Positions 6,457-15,116 of a DNA stretch of 16,419 nucleotides are shown piece by piece. Numbering within the stretch: the stretch's first letter is position 1; the number at the start of each line of letters is the position of its first letter. The stretch comes from Pseudomonadota bacterium. GTDB lineage: Bacteria; Pseudomonadota; Alphaproteobacteria; Sphingomonadales; Sphingomonadaceae. The notes below the pieces were generated by a model. The model ran no database searches and was not told the origin of the DNA. It saw nothing but the letters and a program-made list of their open reading frames with translations. The stretch is from the NCBI GenBank assembly GCA_023432995.1, contig JAEZES010000310.1, positions 1-16,419 on the forward strand, read 5' to 3'. The translations under genes and the position numbers were made by a program.

Positions 6457-8520
6457 ATGAAGACTGACCGCCGCGCCTTCATGCTCAGCGCCGCGGCGAT
6501 CGGCGCCGCAGCGGCCTGGAGCGGGCCTGCTCGAGCCTCGCGCACGACCTGGCGGGAGCGGCGCGACTTCTTTCCCGAGGGAGTCGCCTCGGCCGATCCG
6601 GACTGGCACAGCGTCATCCTGTGGACCCGCCGCCCGTTCGGCGATGGGGAACCGCACGCGCTCACCGTCGAAGTCGCCCGCGACGCCGAGTTCCGCGACG
6701 TGGTCTCCGACGCCCCGGTCATCGTCTCGGCCCCGGCCGACTGGACCGCGCGGGTCGTGGTGGGCGGGCTCGAGCCGGCAACGACCTACTGGTACCGCTT
6801 CACCGACGCCGACGGGAACGGCAGCCGCATCGGCCGTACCCGCACCGCCCCCACCGACGACGACCTGCGCCCTGTCAACTTTGCCTTCGTCAGCTGCCAG
6901 GATATCAACGAGGGCAGGCTCAACGCCTATCGCCGGATGATTTTCGAGGACGAGCGCGAGTCGCCCGCAAACCAGCTCGATTTCGTCCTTCACCTCGGCG
7001 ATTTCATCTACGAGGTGGTCCAATACCCAGAGGAAGTCGCCACCCGGTACGACCGCACGATCTACGAGGTCGCGAGACTCGAGGACGGCGCCAAGGTCGG
7101 GAATTTCCACATCCCGCTCAGTGTCGAAGGCTATCGCGCCATCTATCGCGGCTACCTGCACGACCCCGACTTGCAGGACGCCCGGGCGCGATGGCCGTTC
7201 GTATGCATTTGGGACAATCACGAGTTCTCGTGGCAGGGCTGGCAGAGCGTGTTGCGAGCGCCGCCGCTCGAGCGCCCGGCCCAGACGGTCAAGGTCGCTG
7301 CCAACCAGGCCTGGTTCGAATACATCCCGGCGCGGGTTGCCGGGCCCGGCGGCGCTCCGCTCGACCGCTTCGACCCGCCCCCTGTCGAGGACGTCCCGAT
7401 CGAACGGTGGCGCGACGATGGGCTCGGCGACGAGCCCAACAACCTGGCCGCGATCAACAGCCTGATCGCCTATCGCGCGCTGCGCTACGGCAAGCATCTC
7501 GACCTCATCGTCACCGACCAGTACAGCTTCCGCAGCCAAGACCCGACCGACGCCGAGATCCTCGGCCAGATCTACGATCCCGCGTTCGGCGGCTGGTTCT
7601 CCGAACCGGCAATGATCGCGTGCGACGCGGGCCGCGAAGCAGGCGGCGGCCGACCGCCGGCCGAGCTCGGGTTCCGCGAGGTGCGAATCCCCAACCCGCG
7701 CAAGGACGGGCCGCCGCGCAGCATCCTCGGGCCGGTGCAGAAGCGATGGTTCAAGGCCCGGCTGCTGGACTCGACGGCAACCTGGAAGATCTGGGGCAAT
7801 TCGCTCGGGACGCTCGACTACCGCGGCGATCCCGGGAACCTTCCTGCCGGCATGGTCGACAACCCGTGGCCCGCTGACACTTTCGGGATGACCGGCACCA
7901 ACGATTTCGGGGCCGCCTATCACGAGCGCGGGGAAATCTACGACCTTGTCCGCGACGCCGGGATCACCGGGTTCGGAATCGTCTCGGGCGATCGCCACAG
8001 CTTCTGGGCCGGTTATGCCTCCAAGGAACTGCCGCCGGGCCAGTTCGAGCCGGTTGGGGTGAGCTTCGTCGGCGCCTCGCTGGTCAGCCCCGGCGCGATG
8101 GAATCCTACGAGCACCGGATCGCGAAGGACGCCAGGCTGCGCCCGATCTACCTGGCCGATCGGCCCGACGGGACGGTCGAGTGGACCTACAATCTGACGC
8201 TCCGGCACGGCGTGCGCACGGCGATCGAATACGCGCAGAGCTTCGACATGGAGGCGGCGCGGACGCTGACCAATCCGGACCTCGCCCCGCATCTCGCCTT
8301 CGTCGACATGGGCGGCCACGGCTATGCCAAGGTTCGCCTCACCGGCGAGGCCATGCGGACCGAATTCGTCTGCATCCCGCGACCCGTCACGCGCAGCGAC
8401 AGCCCCGACGGCGGTCCGCTGCGCTATCGCGTGGCGCTTACCGCGCGCCTGTGGCGGGCCGGCGAGCGCCCGCGACTGGAGGCGGTCGTGGTGGAAGGCA
8501 ATCCCGGATTGTCGATCTGA
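6457..8520 (+). CDS. phoD: PhoD-type alkaline phosphatase/phosphodiesterase, Tat-exported
   Basis: Secreted metallophosphoesterase of the PhoD family, expected to release phosphate from phosphomono- or diesters outside the cytoplasm. The ATG at 6457 has TTGGGGGAC upstream and gives a Tat signal peptide: TDRRAFML (3-10) with twin arginines at 5-6, a short alanine-rich hydrophobic run and a PARA-type cleavage site near residue 27. Next come a PhoD N-terminal beta domain (about 38-135) and the metallophosphatase domain with SCQD (146-149), HLGDFIYE (179-186), WDNHEF (252-257) and SGDRHSFW (510-517), which hold the expected metal ligands. The length, 687 residues, is on the long side. The block after about residue 545 (MESYEHRIAKD onward) looks typical of larger Gram-negative members. 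No Pho box was found, so phosphate control is not shown. Confidence 0.9.
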   Translation: MKTDRRAFMLSAAAIGAAAAWSGPARASRTTWRERRDFFPEGVASADPDWHSVILWTRRPFGDGEPHALTVEVARDAEFRDVVSDAPVIVSAPADWTARVVVGGLEPATTYWYRFTDADGNGSRIGRTRTAPTDDDLRPVNFAFVSCQDINEGRLNAYRRMIFEDERESPANQLDFVLHLGDFIYEVVQYPEEVATRYDRTIYEVARLEDGAKVGNFHIPLSVEGYRAIYRGYLHDPDLQDARARWPFVCIWDNHEFSWQGWQSVLRAPPLERPAQTVKVAANQAWFEYIPARVAGPGGAPLDRFDPPPVEDVPIERWRDDGLGDEPNNLAAINSLIAYRALRYGKHLDLIVTDQYSFRSQDPTDAEILGQIYDPAFGGWFSEPAMIACDAGREAGGGRPPAELGFREVRIPNPRKDGPPRSILGPVQKRWFKARLLDSTATWKIWGNSLGTLDYRGDPGNLPAGMVDNPWPADTFGMTGTNDFGAAYHERGEIYDLVRDAGITGFGIVSGDRHSFWAGYASKELPPGQFEPVGVSFVGASLVSPGAMESYEHRIAKDARLRPIYLADRPDGTVEWTYNLTLRHGVRTAIEYAQSFDMEAARTLTNPDLAPHLAFVDMGGHGYAKVRLTGEAMRTEFVCIPRPVTRSDSPDGGPLRYRVALTARLWRAGERPRLEAVVVEGNPGLSI

Positions 8521-8539
8521 TCTGCCTTACCGCCCCGCC

Positions 8540-9448
8540 CTAACGCGCGTGCGCCTCCAGGCTGCCCCAGATCGTCTCGACGAACGCATCGTCGCCGACG
8601 AAGCTGTTCGGGTTGTTTGACAGGCCGGCGAGCGGCTTGGCCGCCTTGGCCTGTTCGAGCGACTGCCCCGCGTTCTTAAGCGCGCTGACCCGCTCGACCG
8701 CGGTGGCGATCGTGCCGCGCCAGGCGATCAGGTCGGCGCGGCGGGCGAGCGGGCCGTGGCCGGGAATGACCACCGTGTCGGCATTGGTCATCGCGATCAT
8801 CTGGTCGAGCGAGGTGATCAGGTGCTTCACGTTGCCGCCCGAGCTCAGGTCGATGAACGGGAAACCGGCCTGGTGCATCATCATGTCGCCGGTGTGGAGC
8901 ACGTTGGCCTTGCGCCAGTAGACCGCGGTGTCGCCGTCGGTGTGCCCGCCGCCGGTATGGATCAGGTCGATCGTGTCGCCGTTGAGGTGGAAGCTCATGG
9001 TGTGGTCGTAGGTGACGATCGGGAGCGCTTCCCTGGGCGCCGGCGGCGACTCGTTCCCCGCCACGGTGCCACCCGCCGCAAGCCGGTCGCGCACGCGAGT
9101 CTGCGCGACGATGATCGCGCCGGCCTTGCCGAACGGCTCGTTGCCGCCCGCGTGGTCGAAGTGCCAGTGGGTGTTGACGAGGAACTTGACCGGGCTCGCC
9201 CCGAGCCGGGCGATCGCCGCCTGGATCTTGGGCACCAGCGGGGCGAACTGGTCGTCGACGATCAGCGTGCCGTCGGGGCCGTGGCTGACGCCAATGTTGC
9301 CACCGTTGCCGAACAGCACTGCGACGCCGGGGCGGATCTCGGTAGCGGTGACCTGGATCGCGTTCCAGTCGGGCTGCTGCTGGGCGATCGCGGCGCCGGC
9401 CGCGCCGAGGGCGATGAGCGAACCGAAAACGAGCGGACGTAGCTTCAT
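8540..9448 (-). CDS. Exported metallo-beta-lactamase-fold hydrolase
   Basis: Zinc hydrolase of the MBL superfamily with an N-terminal Sec signal peptide (residues 1-22, ending AAIAQ), so periplasmic. Metal ligands are visible: HWHFDH at 94-99 (H94, H96, D98, H99), H169 in GGHTDGD, D188 in HTGDM and H231 in PGHGP. The 302-residue length fits a single MBL domain plus a C-terminal helical tail. The ATG at 9448 has GGGGAGG 6 bases upstream. It follows dnaJ on the same strand after 50 bp that hold a perfect stem-loop. The substrate cannot be inferred. It resembles general hydrolases found in sphingomonads more than true antibiotic-degrading B3 enzymes, and I do not call it a lactamase. Its 3' end faces the phosphatase gene with 19 bp between stops. 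Confidence 0.88.
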   Translation of the reverse strand: MKLRPLVFGSLIALGAAGAAIAQQQPDWNAIQVTATEIRPGVAVLFGNGGNIGVSHGPDGTLIVDDQFAPLVPKIQAAIARLGASPVKFLVNTHWHFDHAGGNEPFGKAGAIIVAQTRVRDRLAAGGTVAGNESPPAPREALPIVTYDHTMSFHLNGDTIDLIHTGGGHTDGDTAVYWRKANVLHTGDMMMHQAGFPFIDLSSGGNVKHLITSLDQMIAMTNADTVVIPGHGPLARRADLIAWRGTIATAVERVSALKNAGQSLEQAKAAKPLAGLSNNPNSFVGDDAFVETIWGSLEAHAR

Positions 9449-9459
9449 GACAGGCCTCC

Positions 9460-9485
9460 CCGGAGGCAGTGGTAACCGCCTCCGG
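9460..9485 (-). other. Stem-loop between dnaJ and the MBL hydrolase gene
   Basis: CCGGAGGC (9460-9467) and GCCTCCGG (9478-9485) form a perfect 8-bp stem with a 10-base loop, 13 bases after the dnaJ stop. No T-tract follows, so it is not a classical terminator. On the minus strand its 3' arm is followed immediately by the hydrolase ribosome binding site GGGGAGG and could pair with it instead (GCCTC/GAGGC, loop CGGG). It may protect the dnaJ 3' end or tune hydrolase translation. Confidence 0.6.
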
Positions 9486-9498
9486 CCGCGCTGTCGAT

Positions 9499-10614
9499 TC
9501 AGCCTTTGAAGGCGTTCTTCAGCTTGGCGAAGAAGCCGGCGCTTTCGGGGCATTCCTCGCCGGTCTCGGTCTCGCGGAACTCGCACAGGAGCTCCTTCTG
9601 CCGCGCGGTGAGCTTCGTCGGGGTTTCGACGACGATCTCGGTCACCAGGTCGCCCCGCCCGCGGCCCTGCAGGACCGGCATGCCGGCGCCGCGCTTGCGC
9701 AGCTGGCGGCCCGACTGGATGCCCGCAGGTATCTCGATCGCGTGCGTCTCGCCGTCGAGCCCGGGAATCTCGATCGTGCCGCCGAGCGCGGCGGTGGTGA
9801 AACTGATCGGCACGCGGGTGAACAGCGCGGTGCCCTCGCGCTCGAACACCGGGTGCGGCCTGACTGCGACGAAGATGTAGAGATCGCCCGGCGGCGCGCC
9901 GAGCGGGCCGGCCTCGCCCTTGCCCGAGAGGCGGATGCGGGTACCGTTGTCGACTCCGCGAGGAATCTCGACGTCGAGCTTCTGCAGCCGGTCGACGCGG
10001 CCTTCGCCGCGGCACGCGCGGCAGGCGCGCTCGATCACCTCGCCGCGGCCGTGGCAGGTCGGGCACGGCTTCTCGATGACGAAGAAGCCCTGCTGTGCGC
10101 GGACCTTGCCGTGGCCGCCGCACAGCTCGCAGCGGCGGCGCGACGTGCCGGGCTCGGCGCCCTGCCCGTCGCACGGCTCGCACGCCACCGAGACCTCGAC
10201 CTCGATCTCGACCGACTTGCCGTGGAACGCGTCTTCGAGGCTGACCTGGAGATCGTAGCGCAAGTCCGCACCACGCCGCGGGCGCGCCCGCCCGCCGCCG
10301 CCGAAGGCGCTGCCGAAGATGGTCTCGAAAATGTCTCCGAGGTCGCCGAAGTCGGGATGCTGGCCGCCGCCACCCATGCCCTGCTGGAACGCCGCATGGC
10401 CATAGCGGTCATAGGCTGCCCGCTTCTGCGGATCCTTGAGGCACTCGTAGGCGGCGCTGATCGCCTTGAAGCGGTCCTCGTTCTCCTTGCACCCGCCGTT
10501 GCGGTCGGGGTGATACTGCATCGCGAGCTTGCGGTAGGCGGACTTGATCGTCGCCCCGTCGGCCGTGCGCTCGACGCCCAGCAGCTCGTAGAAATCGTGT
10601 TCCATTGCCGACAT
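9499..10614 (-). CDS. dnaJ: Chaperone protein DnaJ (Hsp40)
   Basis: Co-chaperone that delivers unfolded proteins to DnaK and stimulates its ATPase. The 371-residue protein is a full class A DnaJ: J-domain (about 6-72) with HPD at 35-37, a Gly/Phe-rich region (about 77-110), four CxxCxGxG zinc repeats (C145/C148, C162/C165, C184/C187, C198/C201) and the C-terminal substrate-binding domain. The ATG at 10614 has GGGGG in good register; an ATG three codons later (10605) is an alternative. It lies 76 bp behind dnaK, separated by a strong stem-loop, and is probably read from the dnaK heat-shock promoter. Confidence 0.97.
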   Translation of the reverse strand: MSAMEHDFYELLGVERTADGATIKSAYRKLAMQYHPDRNGGCKENEDRFKAISAAYECLKDPQKRAAYDRYGHAAFQQGMGGGGQHPDFGDLGDIFETIFGSAFGGGGRARPRRGADLRYDLQVSLEDAFHGKSVEIEVEVSVACEPCDGQGAEPGTSRRRCELCGGHGKVRAQQGFFVIEKPCPTCHGRGEVIERACRACRGEGRVDRLQKLDVEIPRGVDNGTRIRLSGKGEAGPLGAPPGDLYIFVAVRPHPVFEREGTALFTRVPISFTTAALGGTIEIPGLDGETHAIEIPAGIQSGRQLRKRGAGMPVLQGRGRGDLVTEIVVETPTKLTARQKELLCEFRETETGEECPESAGFFAKLKNAFKG

Positions 10615-10630
10615 GATCGACCCCCGCCCG

Positions 10631-10680
10631 AAAACCTAACCGCCACCGGAGCGATTTGCACCGATGGCGGCCAAGGTTTT
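10631..10680 (-). other. Strong stem-loop in the dnaK-dnaJ intergenic region
   Basis: On the minus strand, AAAACCT ... AGGTTTT forms an outer 7-bp stem. After a small 3/2 internal loop, CCGCCATCGG pairs with CCGGTGGCGG, 10 bp with one G-U pair, around an 11-base loop. The structure fills most of the 76-bp gap. It ends in TTTTC, so partial termination is possible. An RNA-processing or mRNA-stability site that sets the DnaK:DnaJ ratio fits equally well. Confidence 0.65.
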
Positions 10681-10690
10681 CATCAGGCGA

Positions 10691-12619
<1,929 letters not shown>

Positions 12620-12710
12620 GGTTTCCCCACATCCCTTTCTTGCATCTGACGCCGCTCGGTCGGTCTCCCGATCCAAGGCAAGACCCTTCGGCGGCTCGTT
12701 TACGCGGGTG

Positions 12711-12738
12711 ATATAGGTGGCGCTCGGCTTGGCACAAG
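12711..12738 (-). promoter_or_regulatory. RpoH (sigma-32) heat-shock promoter of dnaK
   Basis: On the minus strand CTTG (12738-12735) and CCTATAT (12717-12711) are separated by exactly 17 bases. This matches the alphaproteobacterial RpoH consensus CTTG-N17/18-CYTATNT. The predicted transcript starts near 12704, giving about 85 bases of leader before dnaK. No CIRCE (HrcA) inverted repeat is seen, so control appears to be by sigma-32 alone. Confidence 0.85.
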
Positions 12739-12757
12739 AGCGCCCCGCGGCTAGAAA
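12729..12757 (+). promoter_or_regulatory. Probable housekeeping promoter of the copper-binding lipoprotein operon
   Basis: TTGGCA (12729-12734) and TAGAAA (12752-12757) are spaced by 17 bases, a fair sigma-70-type pair. Transcription would start near 12764, inside the 14-bp palindrome at 12759-12772 and about 23 bases before the ATG. Its -35 box abuts the dnaK -35 element at 12735-12738 on the other strand, so the two promoters cannot easily be occupied together. Confidence 0.5.
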
Positions 12758-12758
12758 A

Positions 12759-12772
12759 TCGCATCGATGCGA
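12759..12772. promoter_or_regulatory. Perfect 14-bp palindrome, possible operator
   Basis: TCGCATCGATGCGA is identical to its reverse complement. It covers the predicted transcription start of the lipoprotein gene and directly adjoins its ribosome binding site (GGGGGAGG at 12773-12780). A dimeric repressor site is the simplest reading; a metal-responsive regulator would suit a copper-binding product, but the sequence matches no operator I can name. Confidence 0.45.
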
Positions 12773-12786
12773 GGGGGAGGACAGGC

Positions 12787-13245
12787 ATGACGAGAAGCGT
12801 TTTGAGCGCCGTGGCCCTGGGTTTCGCGACGCTGGGTCTGGCGGCGTGCAGCGAGGCGCCGGAACAGACCGAGGCCGCCGACAGCGCGCCCGAGGGAATT
12901 TCGGTGACCAACGCCCGGCTGATGCTGCCCGCGGTCGCCGGCAATCCCGGCGCGGTCTACTTCGACGTCAGCAACAGTGGCACCGAGAATCGCGTGATCC
13001 GCGAGGTGACCGTGGCCGGCGCCGGCAGCGCCGAGATGCACACCAAGGACATGCAGCTGGTACTGCAGATCGCCGTTCCGCCCGGCGGTGAGACCAAGTT
13101 CGCGCCCGGTGAACAACACGTTATGGCGATGGACCTGGCCGACACGGTCACCGCGGGAAGCCAGGCCGAAGTGACCCTGACCTTCGTCGGCGGAAGCTCG
13201 ATCTCGTTCCCCGCCGAGGTCCGCGCCGCGGGCGACGAGCGCTGA
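12787..13245 (+). CDS. PCu(A)C-type copper-binding lipoprotein
   Basis: Periplasmic copper chaperone of the PCu(A)C (DUF461) family, whose members deliver Cu(I) to cytochrome c oxidase. The 152-residue precursor has a lipoprotein signal ending LAAC (C21), so it is probably membrane anchored. The copper motif is visible as MH at 84-85, M89 and H111-V-M113. The M-X21-H-X-M spacing is exact, but the first H-X10-M segment is shortened to H-X3-M, as if about seven residues were lost. GGGGGAGG lies 6 bases before the ATG. It diverges from dnaK and heads an operon whose next gene overlaps its stop. No cytochrome oxidase or Sco gene is in the window. Family call good; copper binding is likely but the site is atypical. 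Confidence 0.82.
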   Translation: MTRSVLSAVALGFATLGLAACSEAPEQTEAADSAPEGISVTNARLMLPAVAGNPGAVYFDVSNSGTENRVIREVTVAGAGSAEMHTKDMQLVLQIAVPPGGETKFAPGEQHVMAMDLADTVTAGSQAEVTLTFVGGSSISFPAEVRAAGDER

Positions 13246-13739
13246 GCGACGCGGCGCTCGCCTGCCCCGTCGGCGGCGAGCGCCGGCTGACCGAGGGCGA
13301 GATCGCCCTCGCCCGCAGCGTGTTCGGCACCGCGATCGACTACGCACGGGTCACCCTGCGCCGCCGCAAGTTCTTTCCGCTGCAGCCGCGCAAGGTGACC
13401 ATGGCTCCGCGCGGGCACCTGCATTTTCATCCGCTTGGCGAGGCCTATTGCGACGATTTCTCGCGCCAGGGTCCGTTTCGTCAGGGGCTGCTGATCCACG
13501 AACTGACCCATGTCTGGCAGACCCAGAGCCGCGGCGAGTGGTACCTGGTGCTGCACCGCCATCCGTTCTGCCGTTACGACTACAGCCTGCGGCCGGGCTG
13601 GCCGCTCGAGCGCTACGGGATCGAGCAGCAGGCCGAGATTGTCCGCCACGCCTTCCTGTTGCGCCGCGGCGTGCGCCTGCCGGGCGTGGCCGACCCGGTG
13701 GCCTACGACCTGCTGGTCGATTTCCCGGGAGCAGGCTAG
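13242..13739 (+). CDS. Small HExxH protein ('vgr-related' type), start codon uncertain
   Basis: Function unknown. The sequence carries a zinc-metallopeptidase-like IHELTHVWQ motif (H86, E87, H90) and a downstream IEQQAEIVRHAF block whose glutamate (E128 or E132) could be a third ligand, as in gluzincins. There is no signal peptide. The first standard start codon in frame is the GTG at 13320 (139 residues). However, codons upstream of it read RRLTEGEIALARSVFG, which looks like genuine family sequence, and the frame has no ATG, GTG or TTG further up. A CTG at 13242 overlaps the preceding TGA stop as CTGA, the layout of a translationally coupled start, and gives 165 residues; a CTG at 13287 is another option. 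It sits inside the lipoprotein operon. Confidence 0.68.
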   Translation: MSDAALACPVGGERRLTEGEIALARSVFGTAIDYARVTLRRRKFFPLQPRKVTMAPRGHLHFHPLGEAYCDDFSRQGPFRQGLLIHELTHVWQTQSRGEWYLVLHRHPFCRYDYSLRPGWPLERYGIEQQAEIVRHAFLLRRGVRLPGVADPVAYDLLVDFPGAG

Positions 13740-13763
13740 ACCCGCAGGCGGGAGGACCGACCA

Positions 13764-14456
13764 ATGCCCCACGCCGTCGACCATCACGCGATCCTCGATT
13801 CGCTGGCCGCGACCCGCGGCGGCGTGCGCAACGCCTTCGGCGCGCTCGACCCGGTGCGCACGGCGCACCTGGTGATCGACCTGCAGAACGGCTTCATGGA
13901 GCCCGGGGCGCCGGTCGAGGTGCCCGAGGCGCGGACCATCGTCGGCAACGTCAACCGCCTGTCGGCCGCGGTGCGCGAGGCCGGCGGGCTCAACGTGTTC
14001 GTCCGCTTCACCACCCCGGGCGAAGGCGACCCGGCCTGGCCGGTATTCTACGAGCGGATGGGGCTCGCCGCCGAGGGCCACCGCCAGGCCTTCACCCCCG
14101 GCGCGCACCACTGGCAGCTATGGCCCGAGCTCGACGTGCGGCCCGAAGACGCGCTGGTCGAGAAGGTCCGCTTCAGCGCCTTCACGCCCGGCGCCAGCGG
14201 CCTCGACGCGCTGCTGCGCGGGTTCGGCATTGACACGGTCATCGTCAGCGGCACGCTGACCAACTGCTGCTGCGAGAGCACCGCGCGCGACGCGATGCAG
14301 CTCGACTACCGCGTGCTGCTGGCGGCGGACGCGATGGCCGCGCTGAGCGACGCCGAGCACGCCGCGACGCTGCACATCCTCGGCATGGTTTTCGCCGACC
14401 TCCACTCGACCGACGAACTGGTCGAGCTGATGAAGGCCGCGGCCTACGCCGAGTAG
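13764..14456 (+). CDS. Isochorismatase-family cysteine hydrolase
   Basis: Cytoplasmic hydrolase of the isochorismatase-like superfamily, which includes nicotinamidases, N-carbamoylsarcosine amidases and ureidoacrylate amidohydrolase (RutB). The Asp-Lys-Cys triad is visible: D39 in LVIDLQNGF, K134 in VEKVRFSAF and C169 in TNCCCEST, with the cis-peptide region at VSGTLTN (161-167). Three adjacent cysteines at 168-170 are unusual; the middle one aligns with the nucleophile. The length, 230 residues, is normal. The ATG at 13764 has GGGAGGA 7 bases upstream. It lies 24 bp after the HExxH gene and 20 bp before the PH-domain gene. The substrate is not deducible. No pyrimidine or NAD gene is adjacent, and the general fold resembles RutB more than true isochorismatase. 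Confidence 0.9.
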   Translation: MPHAVDHHAILDSLAATRGGVRNAFGALDPVRTAHLVIDLQNGFMEPGAPVEVPEARTIVGNVNRLSAAVREAGGLNVFVRFTTPGEGDPAWPVFYERMGLAAEGHRQAFTPGAHHWQLWPELDVRPEDALVEKVRFSAFTPGASGLDALLRGFGIDTVIVSGTLTNCCCESTARDAMQLDYRVLLAADAMAALSDAEHAATLHILGMVFADLHSTDELVELMKAAAYAE

Positions 14457-14476
14457 CTCGAGGGGGAGACCTGACG

Positions 14477-14980
14477 ATGGATGCCATTCGCGACTCGTTC
14501 CGGGCGTCGGTCATCGGCTGGCTCGGCGGCACGTTCGCGGGCTGGGCGACGATCCTGCTCGGTCTCGCCGGGTTCGGCGTGCTCGTCGGCGCGGCCGGCG
14601 ACTGGGGCGCCTGGCCGCTGCTGCTGACCGCGGCCGCGCTGCTGATCGTGCTGCTCAAGTGGCTGCAGAGCATGAGCGCCAAGTACGAGCTGACCGACGA
14701 GCGGCTGATCGTGCGCCGCGGGATCGTCTTCAAGAGCATCGACGAGATCGAGCTCTACCGGGTCAAGGACGTGCGGATGGACTTCACGCTGCTCAGCCAG
14801 CTGACCGGCATCGGCACGATCTGCCTGACCACCAGCGACGAGACCACCCGCACGGGCGACCTCAGGATGCACGACGTGCCGCAGGCGCACGCGCGGCGCG
14901 AGACGCTCCGCCGCCTGGTCGACGCCGCCAGGCGGCAGCGCGGCGTGCGCGAGATCGACATGGCGCACGGCGACCATTGA
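14477..14980 (+). CDS. PH-domain (bPH2, YdbS-like) membrane protein
   Basis: Inner-membrane protein with two hydrophobic helices (about 14-39 and 44-62), then a bacterial PH-like domain (about 68-150) opening with KYELTDERLIVRRGIVFKSIDEIELYRVKDV, broken here as residues 69-98 of the protein. This is the YdbS/YdbT type; some members affect resistance to peptides or envelope stress, but no activity is established. The C-terminus is basic and ends in HGDH. GGGGGAG lies upstream of the ATG, and the gene follows the cysteine hydrolase by 20 bp, so it is probably the last gene of that operon. Confidence 0.85.
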   Translation: MDAIRDSFRASVIGWLGGTFAGWATILLGLAGFGVLVGAAGDWGAWPLLLTAAALLIVLLKWLQSMSAKYELTDERLIVRRGIVFKSIDEIELYRVKDVRMDFTLLSQLTGIGTICLTTSDETTRTGDLRMHDVPQAHARRETLRRLVDAARRQRGVREIDMAHGDH

Positions 14981-15002
14981 CGGTCGTCTGCGTGCCGCTT
15001 TC

Positions 15003-15017
15003 GGCAACTTTGTTGCC
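15003..15017. promoter_or_regulatory. Inverted repeat upstream of the IDO-like gene
   Basis: GGCAAC-TTT-GTTGCC is a perfect 6-bp inverted repeat with a 3-base spacer, 22 bases before the possible -35 box of the dioxygenase gene. It could be a regulator site or, as RNA, a small hairpin just after the PH-domain gene; there is no T-tract behind it. Confidence 0.4.
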
Positions 15018-15038
15018 ACGCCGCGTAGCAAACTGAAA

Positions 15039-15067
15039 TTGAGGCGGAAGGCCGCGATTGGTATCCT
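15039..15067 (+). promoter_or_regulatory. Possible sigma-70-type promoter for the IDO-like gene
   Basis: TTGAGG (15039-15044) and TATCCT (15062-15067) are spaced by 17 bases, each matching 4 of 6 consensus positions. A start near 15074 would give a leader of about 40 bases. The match is moderate. The 121-bp gap after the PH-domain gene supports a separate transcript. Confidence 0.4.
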
Positions 15068-15116
15068 GTGAAATCATATCGGGCGGCCCAACCCGCGCCC
15101 GATGGCGGAATCAGCG

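Noticed and set aside
6262..8319. 685-codon open frame on the minus strand opposite the phosphatase gene
   Set aside because: The plus-strand product has a Tat signal, all PhoD motifs and a good ribosome binding site, while the antisense product has no recognisable domain.
8540..9448. Antibiotic-resistance beta-lactamase
   Set aside because: The HxHxDH zinc motif defines the fold only; the rest of the protein does not show a pattern specific for B3 lactamases, and the context does not point to resistance.
9449..10183. Extension of the MBL hydrolase upstream through dnaJ
   Set aside because: The frame is open only because it overlaps dnaJ; the signal peptide and ribosome binding site fix the start at 9448.
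12620..12786. CIRCE/HrcA operator upstream of dnaK
   Set aside because: No TTAGCACTC-N9-GAGTGCTAA-like repeat is present; the sigma-32 promoter explains control.
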